Assembly: GCA_045578205.1 (NCBI GenBank)
Contig: JAZNJU010000024.1
Span: forward strand, 1 to 39,767
Reading direction: 5' to 3'
From: RGIG8748 sp045578205
Lineage (GTDB): Bacteria; Bacillota; Clostridia; UMGS1810
DNA: 39,767 bases
Numbering within the stretch: the stretch's first letter is position 1; each line of letters begins with the position of its first letter. Below are positions 30,913 to 39,740 of the stretch, piece after piece. Below the pieces are notes generated by a model. That model had not been told where the DNA came from and did no database searches. It was given only the letters and a program-made list of their open reading frames with translations. The translations under genes were made by a program, and so were the position numbers.

Positions 30913-32889
30913 ATGATAACTGACAACCAAAGCAAATACCTTTCTGAACTTGCAAAAAGTTATCCCAACAGGAAAAGTGCACTCAGCGAAATTATAAACT
31001 TAAATGCAATACTCAATCTCCCAAAGGGAACAGAGCATTTTATGAGCGACCTTCACGGTGAGCATGAAGCGTTTTTGCACATCCGCAAAAATGCCTCGGG
31101 AGTAATACGCAGAAAAATCGATTTTCTGTTTGAAAGATCCCTTACCATATCTGAACGTGCAGAACTGTCCACCCTGGTTTACTACCCCGAGGAAAAACTC
31201 GACGAAGTCCGTTTGTCAAAAAAGGACATTGACGAATGGTACAGAATTACCTTTGTGAGGCTTCTGGAACTTTTCAGGCTGGTGAGCAGTAAGTACACAC
31301 GTTCAAAAGTGAGAAAACACCTCATTAAACGTGCTCCGGGATATGAATACATAATCGACGAACTTTTAAACAACGACTACGATGCCGCAAATAAGCACGG
31401 CTACTACGATGAGATACTCAAAACCATAATAACCCTCGGTGCATCGGAGGAGTTTCTCATTGCTATATGCTCTGTAATAAAAAGTCTTGTTATTGACCAT
31501 CTGCACATTGTGGGAGACATATTCGACAGAGGCCCCAGAGCAGATATAATAGTTGATGAACTCATGAAAGAATCTTCTATAGACATACAGTGGGGCAACC
31601 ACGACATACTCTGGTTGGGTGCCGCATCCGGTTCCAGAACCTGCATTGCAACGGTTCTTAACAATTCCATCACCTACAAAAATCTGGATGTAATAGAAAT
31701 CGGTTACGGAATATCCCTAAGGCCCCTGCTCCTTTTTGCGAACCAGATATATGCAGCATCCGATGTTTCCCACTATATGCCAAAAGAATTTGGCGAGGGG
31801 GATTTCTTCCGCAAAGATGACGATGTTCTGGTTGCAAGGATGCACAAGGCAATAAGCGTTATTCAGTTCAAACTTGAATCACAGACCATAATGAGAAACC
31901 CCGAATTCAAGATGGAAAACCGCCTGCTCCTTGACAAGATAGACTGGGAGAAAGGCACCGTGAGAATTTCGTGAAAAGAGTATCCGCTGAAAGATACAGA
32001 CTTCCCCACAGTAAACAAAGACGACCCGTTTGCACTTACGGAACTTGAAGCCGAAGTTATGCAGTATTTGAAAAACGCTTTTATGCGTTCGGAAAAACTG
32101 CAATCCCACGCAAGGTTTATGTTTGAAAAGGGTGAAATGTACACCATATTCAATAACAATCTCCTTTTTCACGGTTGCATTCCTTTAAATAATGACGGAA
32201 GTTTCATGGAATTTGAATTTGCAGGCGGAAAATCGGGCAGAGAATTTATGGACTGGTGCGACCGTACTGCAAGACAGGGATTTTTCTCAAAAGAAAACAG
32301 TTTGGCAAAACAGCGCGGAAAGGACTTTATGTGGTTTCTGTGGTGCGGAAAGGATTCACCGCTGTGCGCGCGAAGCAAAATTGCAACATTTGAAAGACTG
32401 CTCATTGAAGACAAAGCCACCTGGGAAGAAGATAAAAATCCTTATTACAAATGCTGGAACGATGAAAAGATTGTTGAAAACATATTAAAGGAATTTTCAC
32501 TTGGCAAAAACGGCTCCCACATAATAAACGGTCACATTCCCGTAAAGCACTTAAACGGTGAAGAACCCATTAAAGCCAATGGAAAACTCATACTAATTGA
32601 CGGCGGTTTCTGCAAGGCATATCAGCCATCAACAGGCATTGCCGGTTATACTCTGATATACAACGCAGAGGGTATGAGAATTTCCGCCCACGGACCGTTC
32701 AAGGGTGTAAAAAACGCTGTGGAAAACAATGATGATATCGTATCGGAAACTGTTATATTTGAACACGTTACCGACAAAATACGGGTTAAAAATACCGATA
32801 CAGGCAGAAAAATAGCAAAAAAAATAGAAGATCTTACGCTGCTTTTGAAATGCTTTGAAGAAGGATTTATAAAAGAAAGCGGTATATAA
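30913..32889 (+). pseudogene. fbp: Class III fructose-1,6-bisphosphatase interrupted by one in-frame TGA
   Basis: From the ATG at 30913 (AAAGGAG 8 bases upstream) the frame encodes a Firmicutes-type fructose-1,6-bisphosphatase: HFMSDLHGEHEAF with the first metal-binding D and H, IVGDIFDRGPRADII, and IQWGNHDILWLGAASGSR. At codon 354 (31972-31974) a TGA stops it. The same frame then continues without any shift to 32889 with KEYPLKDTDFPTV, LLFHGCIPLN, IINGHIPVKHLNGE and GGFCKAYQ. Without the stop it would be 658 residues, a normal length. The TGA falls where I recall a glycine in homologues, and GGA to TGA needs one base change. No ribosome site precedes the next ATG (32059), so the second half is probably not made alone. 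It could be a recent nonsense mutation, a base-call error, or recoding. Confidence 0.88.
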
Positions 32890-32894
32890 ACATA

Positions 32895-32980
32895 CACCCC
32901 TTTGTGTTGGTTGTTAGAATTAGTATGTCATAAAGACTAAATCTACGTCATATCATTAACTAACACAGGTTTTAGGGGTG
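32895..32980 (+). promoter_or_regulatory. Inverted repeat that pairs with the spoIIID ribosome site
   Basis: CACCCCT (32895-32901) is complementary to AGGGGTG (32974-32980), the spoIIID Shine-Dalgarno sequence. GTGTTGG (32904-32910) can pair with CTAACAC (32960-32966), with one G-U. Only transcripts reading through from fbp contain both arms. Transcripts from the sigma-E-like promoter would start near 32963 and lack the left arm. Confidence 0.45.
32928..32956 (+). promoter_or_regulatory. Possible sigma-E-type promoter of spoIIID
   Basis: TCATAAA (32928-32934), 14 bases, CATATCAT (32949-32956) resemble the sigma-E pattern. spoIIID is sigma-E dependent in Bacillus. The -35 box and spacing equal those before spoIID in this window. 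No sigma-A promoter is obvious in the gap. Confidence 0.5.
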
Positions 32981-32986
32981 AAATGT

Positions 32987-33238
32987 TTGAAAGATTATAT
33001 ATCCGAAAGAGTTATTACCATAGGCAGATATATGGTAGAGCACCGTTCTACCGTAAGAAGTGCCGCGAAAAAATTCGGCATATCCAAAAGCACAGTACAC
33101 AAGGATATAAGCGAAAGACTGGTAAAGATAAACCCCGCTCTGGCGGCAGAAGCAAAGAAACTACTGGATACGAACAAAGCAGAACGCCACATACGAGGAG
33201 GCATTGCCACAAAAAACAAATACAAAACTGCCACTTGA
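32987..33238 (+). CDS. spoIIID: SpoIIID sporulation transcription factor
   Basis: The protein is 83 residues from a TTG at 32987, with AGGGGTG 6 bases upstream; it starts MKDYISERVITIGRYMVEH like other SpoIIID proteins. An in-frame GTG at 32978 overlaps the ribosome site. The helix-turn-helix is TVRSAAKKFGISKSTVHKDI, followed by RLVKINPALAAEAKKLLD and the basic tail RHIRGGIATKNKYK. It is a mother-cell DNA-binding protein that switches genes on and off after sigma-E and before sigma-K. In several Clostridia it lies next to spoIIQ and spoIID; here it is about 12.5 kb away. Confidence 0.95.
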   Translation: MKDYISERVITIGRYMVEHRSTVRSAAKKFGISKSTVHKDISERLVKINPALAAEAKKLLDTNKAERHIRGGIATKNKYKTAT

Positions 33239-33263
33239 ATTTTTGGGCTTTGTATGATAGAAT
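33235..33263 (+). promoter_or_regulatory. Promoter of the nucleotidyltransferase gene
   Basis: TTGAAT (33235-33240, overlapping the spoIIID stop), 17 bases, TAGAAT (33258-33263), 34 bases before the ATG. Confidence 0.5.
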
Positions 33264-33296
33264 ACATATACTAAAGACAATGAGGTGATTTTCACA

Positions 33297-34028
33297 ATGA
33301 AAGCAATAATACTGGCAGCCGGATACGCAACGAGGCTCTACCCTCTCACCATTGACAAACCCAAAGCACTGTTGCCTATCGGACCGAAGCCGATACTTAA
33401 CTACATAGTAAACGAAATTGAAACCATATCGGATATTGATGAACTCATCATAGTAAGTAACACCAAGTTCTACGGTAACTTTGTGGATTGGAAAGACAAT
33501 TTTGAAACAAGACTTAAAGTTACTGTTCTTGATGACAAAACAACAGACGACTCCAACAAACTGGGAGCCGTGGGCGATATAGGTTTTGCCATAGACACTC
33601 TGGGAATAGACGATGACCTGCTCATAATGGCAGGTGACAACATCTTCACTTTCAAACTCAAAGACTACTACAACGCATATAAATCCTGCAACAAGGATAT
33701 GATACTTGTTAAGAAAATCGACGATGTTGAAGAATTAAAGAGAATGGGAAATGTTATTGCCGACGAAAATGGCAAAGTAATTGCAATGGAAGAAAAACCT
33801 GCAAATCCCAAGAGCAATCTTGCCGCTTTTGCCGCATACATATACAAAAAGGATACCGTTCCTCTTATAAAGAAGTATCTTGAAGAAGGCAACAATCCAG
33901 ATGCTCCGGGATTTTTCCCATCTTGGCTTTACAAGCAAAAAACCGTTATGACCTATGCTTTTGAAGGCGACTGTTACGACATAGGTACCCCAAAATCATA
34001 TGAAGAAGTAAACAAAATATTCTCTTAA
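33297..34028 (+). CDS. Sugar-phosphate nucleotidyltransferase
   Basis: The protein is 243 residues from the ATG at 33297 with GAGGTG 9 bases upstream. It opens with the nucleotide-binding signature MKAIILAAGYATRLYPLT...KPKALLPI and continues with LLIMAGDNIF (metal-binding D), MEEKPANPKSNLA, and CYDIGTPKSYEEV. Members join a sugar-1-phosphate or similar phosphate to NTP to make an activated sugar. The short length excludes GlmU-type acetyltransferase fusions and fits a stand-alone thymidylyl/uridylyl/cytidylyl transferase. It could supply the polysaccharide locus at the left end, but nothing in the sequence links them. Confidence 0.9.
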   Translation: MKAIILAAGYATRLYPLTIDKPKALLPIGPKPILNYIVNEIETISDIDELIIVSNTKFYGNFVDWKDNFETRLKVTVLDDKTTDDSNKLGAVGDIGFAIDTLGIDDDLLIMAGDNIFTFKLKDYYNAYKSCNKDMILVKKIDDVEELKRMGNVIADENGKVIAMEEKPANPKSNLAAFAAYIYKKDTVPLIKKYLEEGNNPDAPGFFPSWLYKQKTVMTYAFEGDCYDIGTPKSYEEVNKIFS

Positions 34029-34040
34029 TAAAATGAAATT

Positions 34041-34069
34041 GCTCCGCAAATCCACAAAATTTGCGGAGC
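34041..34069. terminator. Bidirectional terminator
   Basis: GCTCCGCAAAT (34041-34051) and ATTTGCGGAGC (34059-34069) form a perfect 11-base stem with a 7-base loop, followed by ATATTTTTT on the plus strand. The minus side has AATTTCATTTTATT. It separates two convergent genes. Confidence 0.9.
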
Positions 34070-34076
34070 ATATTTT

Positions 34077-35057
34077 TTATCCCAAAAGTGACAGCAAAAG
34101 CGCGGCGGCAATATCACCCTTTTTCTCCATATTTTCCAATATATAATCTTGTGTCGTTATCCTTCCAAATGAAAATATTCCGTATCCGTAACTTAAATCC
34201 CTTCCCTTTTTTCCAAGTTTTTCGGTGTATATATTAAGGAGCAGACGGATTTCTTCGGGGGAAAGTCTTCTGCCGTAGCGCAAATATCCCTTTGCCTGAA
34301 GAAGTGCAACTGCACCGGTGATGACAGGACACGCCATGGAAGTTCCGCTAAGAAGTGCATATCTTCCGCCCGGATAGGTGGAATACACATCTATCCCGGC
34401 GGCGCATATTTCCGCCGCCTTTCCACGGGAACTGAAATCTGCTATGTTTTTGTTGATGTCCACAGCGCTGACTGCCACTGTTTCAGCATAGTTTGCGGGA
34501 TAACCTATGGTATTTTCACCCTGTTTTCCTTCGTTTCCTGCGGCACAGATAATGCTTATACCTCTGCGGTGGGTATCCCATATAAGGGAGCGGTATCTTG
34601 CAGAGGTATATGCCGACGAAAATGACATATTAATAACGTCCACATTCTTTTCCCATAGCCATCGCACGCTTTTCTCTATGGCTGTGTAGTCTGTTTTGCC
34701 ATCGGGGGCAAAGGCTTTTGCAATGTACAAATCCGCCTTTGGTGCAACTCCCACTACCCCCACGCCGTTATGCTCGGCGGACACGATACCGGCAATGTGT
34801 GTTCCGTGCCCGTTTTCATCACAAAAATCATCTGTACGTCCTCCGGAAAAATTTATTCCGTCCTTAATCCTGTTTTTAAGTTCCACGTGCTCAGCATCCA
34901 CACCCGTGTCTATTATTCCTACTTTTACACCCTCACCCTCGGTTTCAGGCCACTCAAGAGGTGCTCCCACCATACGGACACCGTAATCTATTACCTCTTT
35001 GTGAGACTCGGAAGCAATATTTATTACTTTGCAACGGCTTATACTAAATTCGTGCAT
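34077..35057 (-). CDS. Subtilisin-like serine protease (S8), probably intracellular
   Basis: The 326-residue protein has the S8 triad: D50 in VGIIDTGVD, H84 in NGHGTHIAG and S240 in GTSMACP, with the oxyanion asparagine N175 in AAGNEG. It has no signal peptide and only about 40 residues before the catalytic domain. It is therefore likely an intracellular serine protease rather than a secreted, propeptide-bearing subtilisin. A helical tail of about 60 residues follows the catalytic domain. The ATG has GGAGGTG 7 bases upstream; that site is the 3' arm of a hairpin. It is transcribed toward a strong terminator. Confidence 0.93.
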   Translation of the reverse strand: MHEFSISRCKVINIASESHKEVIDYGVRMVGAPLEWPETEGEGVKVGIIDTGVDAEHVELKNRIKDGINFSGGRTDDFCDENGHGTHIAGIVSAEHNGVGVVGVAPKADLYIAKAFAPDGKTDYTAIEKSVRWLWEKNVDVINMSFSSAYTSARYRSLIWDTHRRGISIICAAGNEGKQGENTIGYPANYAETVAVSAVDINKNIADFSSRGKAAEICAAGIDVYSTYPGGRYALLSGTSMACPVITGAVALLQAKGYLRYGRRLSPEEIRLLLNIYTEKLGKKGRDLSYGYGIFSFGRITTQDYILENMEKKGDIAAALLLSLLG

Positions 35058-35063
35058 ACAAAA

Positions 35064-35098
35064 ACACCTCCATGTGCATTGTATGCAAAAAGAGGTGT
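35064..35098 (-). terminator. Hairpin that ends the beta-helix gene and covers the protease ribosome site
   Basis: On the minus-strand RNA, ACACCTC (35098-35092) pairs with GAGGTGT (35070-35064), with an inner TGCAT/ATGCA pairing, and a U-run follows. It starts 19 bases after the stop codon of the 1540-residue gene. The 3' arm is the Shine-Dalgarno sequence of the protease gene, so read-through RNA would be poorly translated. Confidence 0.6.
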
Positions 35099-35117
35099 CT
35101 TGTGTTCATGGGTGTTT

Positions 35118-38100
35118 TTAATTATACGGCGAAAAAGAAGAAGACTTGGTCATTGGCACAATTCTCCCTTTCTTCCACACCATAATTCTGATTTCATCTG
35201 CTTCGTATTTTCCCTCTGTGTCGATTTTTACAAAATCGCGGAAGTTTCCCAACGAAACATCAAAATACGGTATCATAGCACACAAATTGTTGTCGCTGTC
35301 ATAGGCGCATACGTAGATATCAGCAGTTATATCTTCCTCTCCGCTGTTTAAAACAGAGAAGTTAAATTCTGACGTTGTACCTACCGATACGACGGGCGTG
35401 TGTGAAATGAGAATATCGCTCACATAAAATGCAGCCGCATCACTTGTGTAAGAAGCACTCAAATCTTTGGAGCCGTTTTGGGCGGTTACTCGCCAATAGT
35501 ATGTTTTTTCGTTTTCCAGAATTCCTTTTGGTACTGTGCACACACAGTCACTTACGCTTTCGGTAAAGACTATAGTTTCAAACGTGCTGTCTTCGCTCAC
35601 TTCCACTATGTATGTATCTAAGCCGAAATTGTCCTGCCAGAAAAGTTCAAAACCTCCTGCACAAACGCTTTCTTTATAAGGATACAAAAGATTGAGCGTA
35701 TCGGGAATTTGGAAAGAATGCTGTGTTCCTATAAGCGACATATCAAAATTGTTTTCACTGATAAGTCCGGGCGAAGCAATGGCATATTTGCTGTCTGACT
35801 TGAGTCGGTAATCGTGATTTTGAGGATCTGCGAATATTTCATCAAAATCTGCAATCTCTATAGTATTGTTTTCCCATGTTGAAAGTTCTATGTCAGGCTG
35901 GCGGATGATATTTTCGGGGAGTTTGTCTTCGTTTACGGAAAGGTTTCCCGAAATTACGGTGAATGTCTTTGGATTGATTTTGGTCTCGCACAAAGTTCTG
36001 AGATTGGGATATCTTGAAAAATACAAATCTTTATCTGCAATTATATTCTCAAGGTCAGAAAGAGTACCCACCATACTGACATCGGGACGCATATAATCTC
36101 TGCCTCCGACAATAGCGTGCAGTTCAAAACCCGTCCAATGGAAATTCCAGGATTTGTCAGAATTTAAAATAGTGTTGTTTCTGAACTTCATATCCCCTGC
36201 TCCGTTGGAGTTATAGCCTGTGGGCACATTTACTATTATGTTCTGTTCGATGACATTGCCCTGCTGTGAGTCATCCATATATATTCCGTCCATACCCGAA
36301 GTGCCTTCAAAACTTGTGATGTCGTGGATATAGTTCTGCGAAATGGTACTTCCTCTGGCAATGAAGTTTCTGCCCTGATATATAGCACCGGCATCGGCAA
36401 CATTTCTAAGAACGCCGTATATTTCATTTCGTGTTATAAGGTGTTCATTGCCGTACAGTGTTATTGCATGTTGCATGGATTTTGAAATGATGTTGTTTCT
36501 CACGGTAGTTCCGACACCGCCAATGAGCACAGCACCGTTGTTTATAAAGTTTACGGATGCACCGCTTACAAAGTTATTTTCAATGATATTACCGGAATGC
36601 GTGAGGGTATCTACATTACCGCCCTCCTGATATATGGCACTTCCCCCGATATTATCAAAGGAGCAGTTTCGTATATCGCAGTTATATGAAGCATTATTAC
36701 TAAGGTAGGATTCCTGCCAATAACCTGCACCTGTTTTCGGCTTTTCGCTTCCCTCCGCAAAATATGCGTATGTACCTATGTCGCGGAATATGCAATTTTC
36801 GAAATCCACATTGTTTATGTCCATTGCATATACACCGTATGAACAGGTCTTTGCAAATTCCAAATCTGAAAAAGTGATGTTTGCAACACCGTTTAAATTA
36901 AGAAGCGGTTTGGCATTTACGGAAAGTTCTATTTTCGATTCCGACGGGGGTTTTGTTGGGTAAAAATACAGTTTTGAATTTTCTCTGTCTATATAATATT
37001 CTCCCGGCAGGTCTATTTCCTCCATAAGGTTATATGCTTTCCATTCGCGGAGGGGTTCTGTGCCGTCATCGTGAACATTGTCAGCAAACACATAGGGGGA
37101 TTTATCGGTAACTGTAATGGTTTTGCTGTCGGTATCTATACCTGTGACATATGTTCTCATATAGGTAAAATTCCAGGCAGGGAAACAGGCTATCCAAAAA
37201 TCCGGAGCGGTTTTCCACTTAGATATTCTATCCTCATTGTAATAGAAAGAATAATCTCCTGCTTTGGAACCTCGGCGTGTGTATTGATTTCCGTTGGGCC
37301 ACTGCGAGAGCATACATTCCTCGCCGTCAATATAGAGCACATTGTAGTCTCTTCCGCTTGCTTCATATGCCGTGTGCATGTCTTCGGGGTTGAATAGTTC
37401 AGTTTTTGGAATGCTTTCCAAATCTATAACCACGACCTTGTCGCGGACTTGTGGCTGAAGACGGTTCAGCACGTCCCCATTGTGTACATATTGAGCCTTT
37501 GTGCCGTCAAGTTCAACGCTTCCTTTGAACACTGCTTTTTCGCCCTCAAAGGATCTGAACACAATATTTTTGTAACCCGTACCGGAATGGACATCTGTAA
37601 TGGCGACATTGCTTACAGTGTAATCACCTCCACGGAAAACAACCTCCGAAACGGGGATTTCTCTTTCCTTTAAATTCTCTATTTTTTGCAGTGCGCCCTC
37701 AAGTGTTTCAAGAGGGCTTGCCTTTGTGCCGTAATTTGCATCATCACCCCAAGTGGATACACAGATATGTGCACCACCGTCATAAAAGTCAACATCACAG
37801 GGAGCAACTGTAATTTCTGTGCCTTTTCTGAAATCTTCTATGCCGAGAGTACTGTCCTCGGCAATGACTATGTATTTTCCGAAAGGCACGGATTTGTCCG
37901 CAGAAACAGTGGCATTTTTTCCGTCTGAAGATACTTCAATAGTAAAGCCCTCTGCCATTTTTGAACGATACTCATTCATAACGTACCACTTGATATCGGT
38001 TTTTCCCTCGTAGGGAATTTCTGCCTGATTTAATACCAGTGCAGAAAATTCAAGTTTTCCCTTGCCCGCATTGAGAACTTTACCCGGGGATGACACATCT

Positions 38101-39740
38101 ATCCCATAGGCTCTTTCCTCGGCTATGTAGAACGAGCCGAGCCTGTGGCGTATCTCTGTTCCCTGAGGATTTCTGATGGAACTGTGGTTAGGATATCCGT
38201 AGTGAAGTTTGGTTAATTTGTCCCCCGCAAAATCGGTGTGAAGTACAAAACTGAATGTCTGCCACTCACTGTCGGAGGTAATGTCGAGAATTTTGCAGGG
38301 CATACAAATGTTACCCTCCGAATCCTCGGAAATCATCTGATAGACAAACTTACTGTGTTTAACTTCAGCATTGGGAGAATTCATAAGGTCGGTGGATATT
38401 ACATAGTTTGTATCTGCCTTCCAGGAATAGATACCGTTACCGATACCTGTGTTGTTATTTTCGTTGTCGGTAAGGTCGCCCCCTGCAACCGCATAAGGCG
38501 ACAAGTCGCCCCAATACTGAGGGTATGTTACATTTCCTACTGTCCTCTCCTTTTCAATCGGATACCTCATAATGCCCTCAATACCGCCCGGATGATTGGG
38601 TGCTATTGCCTCAAAAGTTGCAAGCCATCTCCCCGTGAAATTTGTCGCATTGTATGTGGGAATAAGGTTGTCAGGTTTTGAAGACGGAATGTAATCGGAA
38701 AATACTTTTGCTTCCTTTACCGTTACAACAAATCCTCTGGCAATGGCATAATCCGTAGAATACGCCACTATGGCATATTCACCTTGGGGAACATTGCTGT
38801 CTACAAAAACTTTTGCAGTTGTTGTGTCTTTGGATGGAGTTATGATAATACCGTCTGTCTCTTGCTCTCTTGTTTCATTGTCCACTGCTTTCCAGATGAA
38901 ATTCTGTTTCAGATAACCCGTGTCGCCAATCTGGTTTAAAACCTGCGCCTTGAGTTTAACAGTATCGCCGTATATCATATCGGCTGAACCTGAGACAAGT
39001 GTGTTTGTAATGTCGTGTGCCTTTTCTTTGGCAAGGTAAAACTCCTCTGTTCCTGCCGCTTTCCAACTCACATCGAAACTTGTTCCTGCAAGGGCATCTT
39101 CAGTGAATACAGTTTCTAATATAGGATTGTTTGTACGCTGTGCGAAGTGTTCATGTTTGTCAGGTACACAAAGAGTATCGGCAAATGTAACCCATTCGTT
39201 GTCTGTAAGCAAAAGTCCGCTTTGACCGTGATTTTTTGTAGTATGGTTTACAGAATAGTTGTCCGGGTCGTGAGCAACAAAAGAAACCCCAGTGTCACCG
39301 GGAGAAGAAGAATTCTTGCGAACAGAAAACCTAACAACATAGTTTGTACCGTTTGAGGGGGTTTCCCGAAGGAGGGATTGACTTATCTGTGCTCCAAGTT
39401 GGCGGTAGGAATTTTTGCCCACCTTTGAATTGCCGTCGTATTCGGCACCGCTTGTAACGGTGAAATAACTTTCAGAATACATTCGCGTTAATTGAACTGC
39501 ACTGCCGTCTCCGTCGTTGTCTACGGAAAGATATTGCAAATCGTATATTCCTCCGCCTACAGAACCTATGAGGTTATCATTAATTTCTGTAGGGATATGG
39601 TCTTTGTACCTGCCTGTTTCCGATATCGCAGAAGTTGCACCGCAATCTTGAGCCTGATTTTCTGCATATATAGTTACATTAGGCAAGAATATTGCCAGTA
39701 AAACAACAAGAGCAATAAATTTTGAAATTGTTTTTTTCAT
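35118..39740 (-). CDS. Large secreted right-handed beta-helix protein with duplicated N-terminal modules
   Basis: The 1540-residue protein has a signal peptide (cleavage likely after A26, TIYA-ENQ). Residues about 45-340 and 345-650 are two copies of the same unit: a carbohydrate-binding-like module, then an Ig-like domain (FYLAKEKAHDI ... LKAQVLNQ matches FYIAEERAYGI ... FSALVLNQ). From about 655 a right-handed beta-helix begins with CVSTWGDDANYGTKASPLETLEGAL, a start common in GH141-like and polysaccharide-lyase-like proteins, and runs to about 1265 with repeated N-N-I-I rungs. A fibronectin-III-like domain (about 1345-1430) and a C-terminal beta domain follow. No LPXTG or S-layer anchor is present. 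It probably binds and cuts a plant or host glycan, but no catalytic residue can be assigned. The ATG has an AAGAGGT site; the promoter lies beyond the window. Confidence 0.85.
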   Translation of the reverse strand: MKKTISKFIALVVLLAIFLPNVTIYAENQAQDCGATSAISETGRYKDHIPTEINDNLIGSVGGGIYDLQYLSVDNDGDGSAVQLTRMYSESYFTVTSGAEYDGNSKVGKNSYRQLGAQISQSLLRETPSNGTNYVVRFSVRKNSSSPGDTGVSFVAHDPDNYSVNHTTKNHGQSGLLLTDNEWVTFADTLCVPDKHEHFAQRTNNPILETVFTEDALAGTSFDVSWKAAGTEEFYLAKEKAHDITNTLVSGSADMIYGDTVKLKAQVLNQIGDTGYLKQNFIWKAVDNETREQETDGIIITPSKDTTTAKVFVDSNVPQGEYAIVAYSTDYAIARGFVVTVKEAKVFSDYIPSSKPDNLIPTYNATNFTGRWLATFEAIAPNHPGGIEGIMRYPIEKERTVGNVTYPQYWGDLSPYAVAGGDLTDNENNNTGIGNGIYSWKADTNYVISTDLMNSPNAEVKHSKFVYQMISEDSEGNICMPCKILDITSDSEWQTFSFVLHTDFAGDKLTKLHYGYPNHSSIRNPQGTEIRHRLGSFYIAEERAYGIDVSSPGKVLNAGKGKLEFSALVLNQAEIPYEGKTDIKWYVMNEYRSKMAEGFTIEVSSDGKNATVSADKSVPFGKYIVIAEDSTLGIEDFRKGTEITVAPCDVDFYDGGAHICVSTWGDDANYGTKASPLETLEGALQKIENLKEREIPVSEVVFRGGDYTVSNVAITDVHSGTGYKNIVFRSFEGEKAVFKGSVELDGTKAQYVHNGDVLNRLQPQVRDKVVVIDLESIPKTELFNPEDMHTAYEASGRDYNVLYIDGEECMLSQWPNGNQYTRRGSKAGDYSFYYNEDRISKWKTAPDFWIACFPAWNFTYMRTYVTGIDTDSKTITVTDKSPYVFADNVHDDGTEPLREWKAYNLMEEIDLPGEYYIDRENSKLYFYPTKPPSESKIELSVNAKPLLNLNGVANITFSDLEFAKTCSYGVYAMDINNVDFENCIFRDIGTYAYFAEGSEKPKTGAGYWQESYLSNNASYNCDIRNCSFDNIGGSAIYQEGGNVDTLTHSGNIIENNFVSGASVNFINNGAVLIGGVGTTVRNNIISKSMQHAITLYGNEHLITRNEIYGVLRNVADAGAIYQGRNFIARGSTISQNYIHDITSFEGTSGMDGIYMDDSQQGNVIEQNIIVNVPTGYNSNGAGDMKFRNNTILNSDKSWNFHWTGFELHAIVGGRDYMRPDVSMVGTLSDLENIIADKDLYFSRYPNLRTLCETKINPKTFTVISGNLSVNEDKLPENIIRQPDIELSTWENNTIEIADFDEIFADPQNHDYRLKSDSKYAIASPGLISENNFDMSLIGTQHSFQIPDTLNLLYPYKESVCAGGFELFWQDNFGLDTYIVEVSEDSTFETIVFTESVSDCVCTVPKGILENEKTYYWRVTAQNGSKDLSASYTSDAAAFYVSDILISHTPVVSVGTTSEFNFSVLNSGEEDITADIYVCAYDSDNNLCAMIPYFDVSLGNFRDFVKIDTEGKYEADEIRIMVWKKGRIVPMTKSSSFSPYN

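Noticed and set aside
31972..31997. Selenocysteine insertion at the fbp TGA; a 5-pair hairpin (GTATC/GATAC) starts 5 bases after it.
   Set aside because: The stem is too short and too close to the TGA for a bacterial SECIS element, and the position aligns with a glycine, not a redox cysteine.
30913..32889. A changed genetic code with TGA read as glycine or tryptophan.
   Set aside because: Other genes here, such as the P-type ATPase, end at TGA, and no other conserved gene has an internal TGA.
32059..32889. The second half of fbp as an independent gene.
   Set aside because: There is no ribosome site or promoter before its first ATG, and the protein would lack the first metal-binding motifs.
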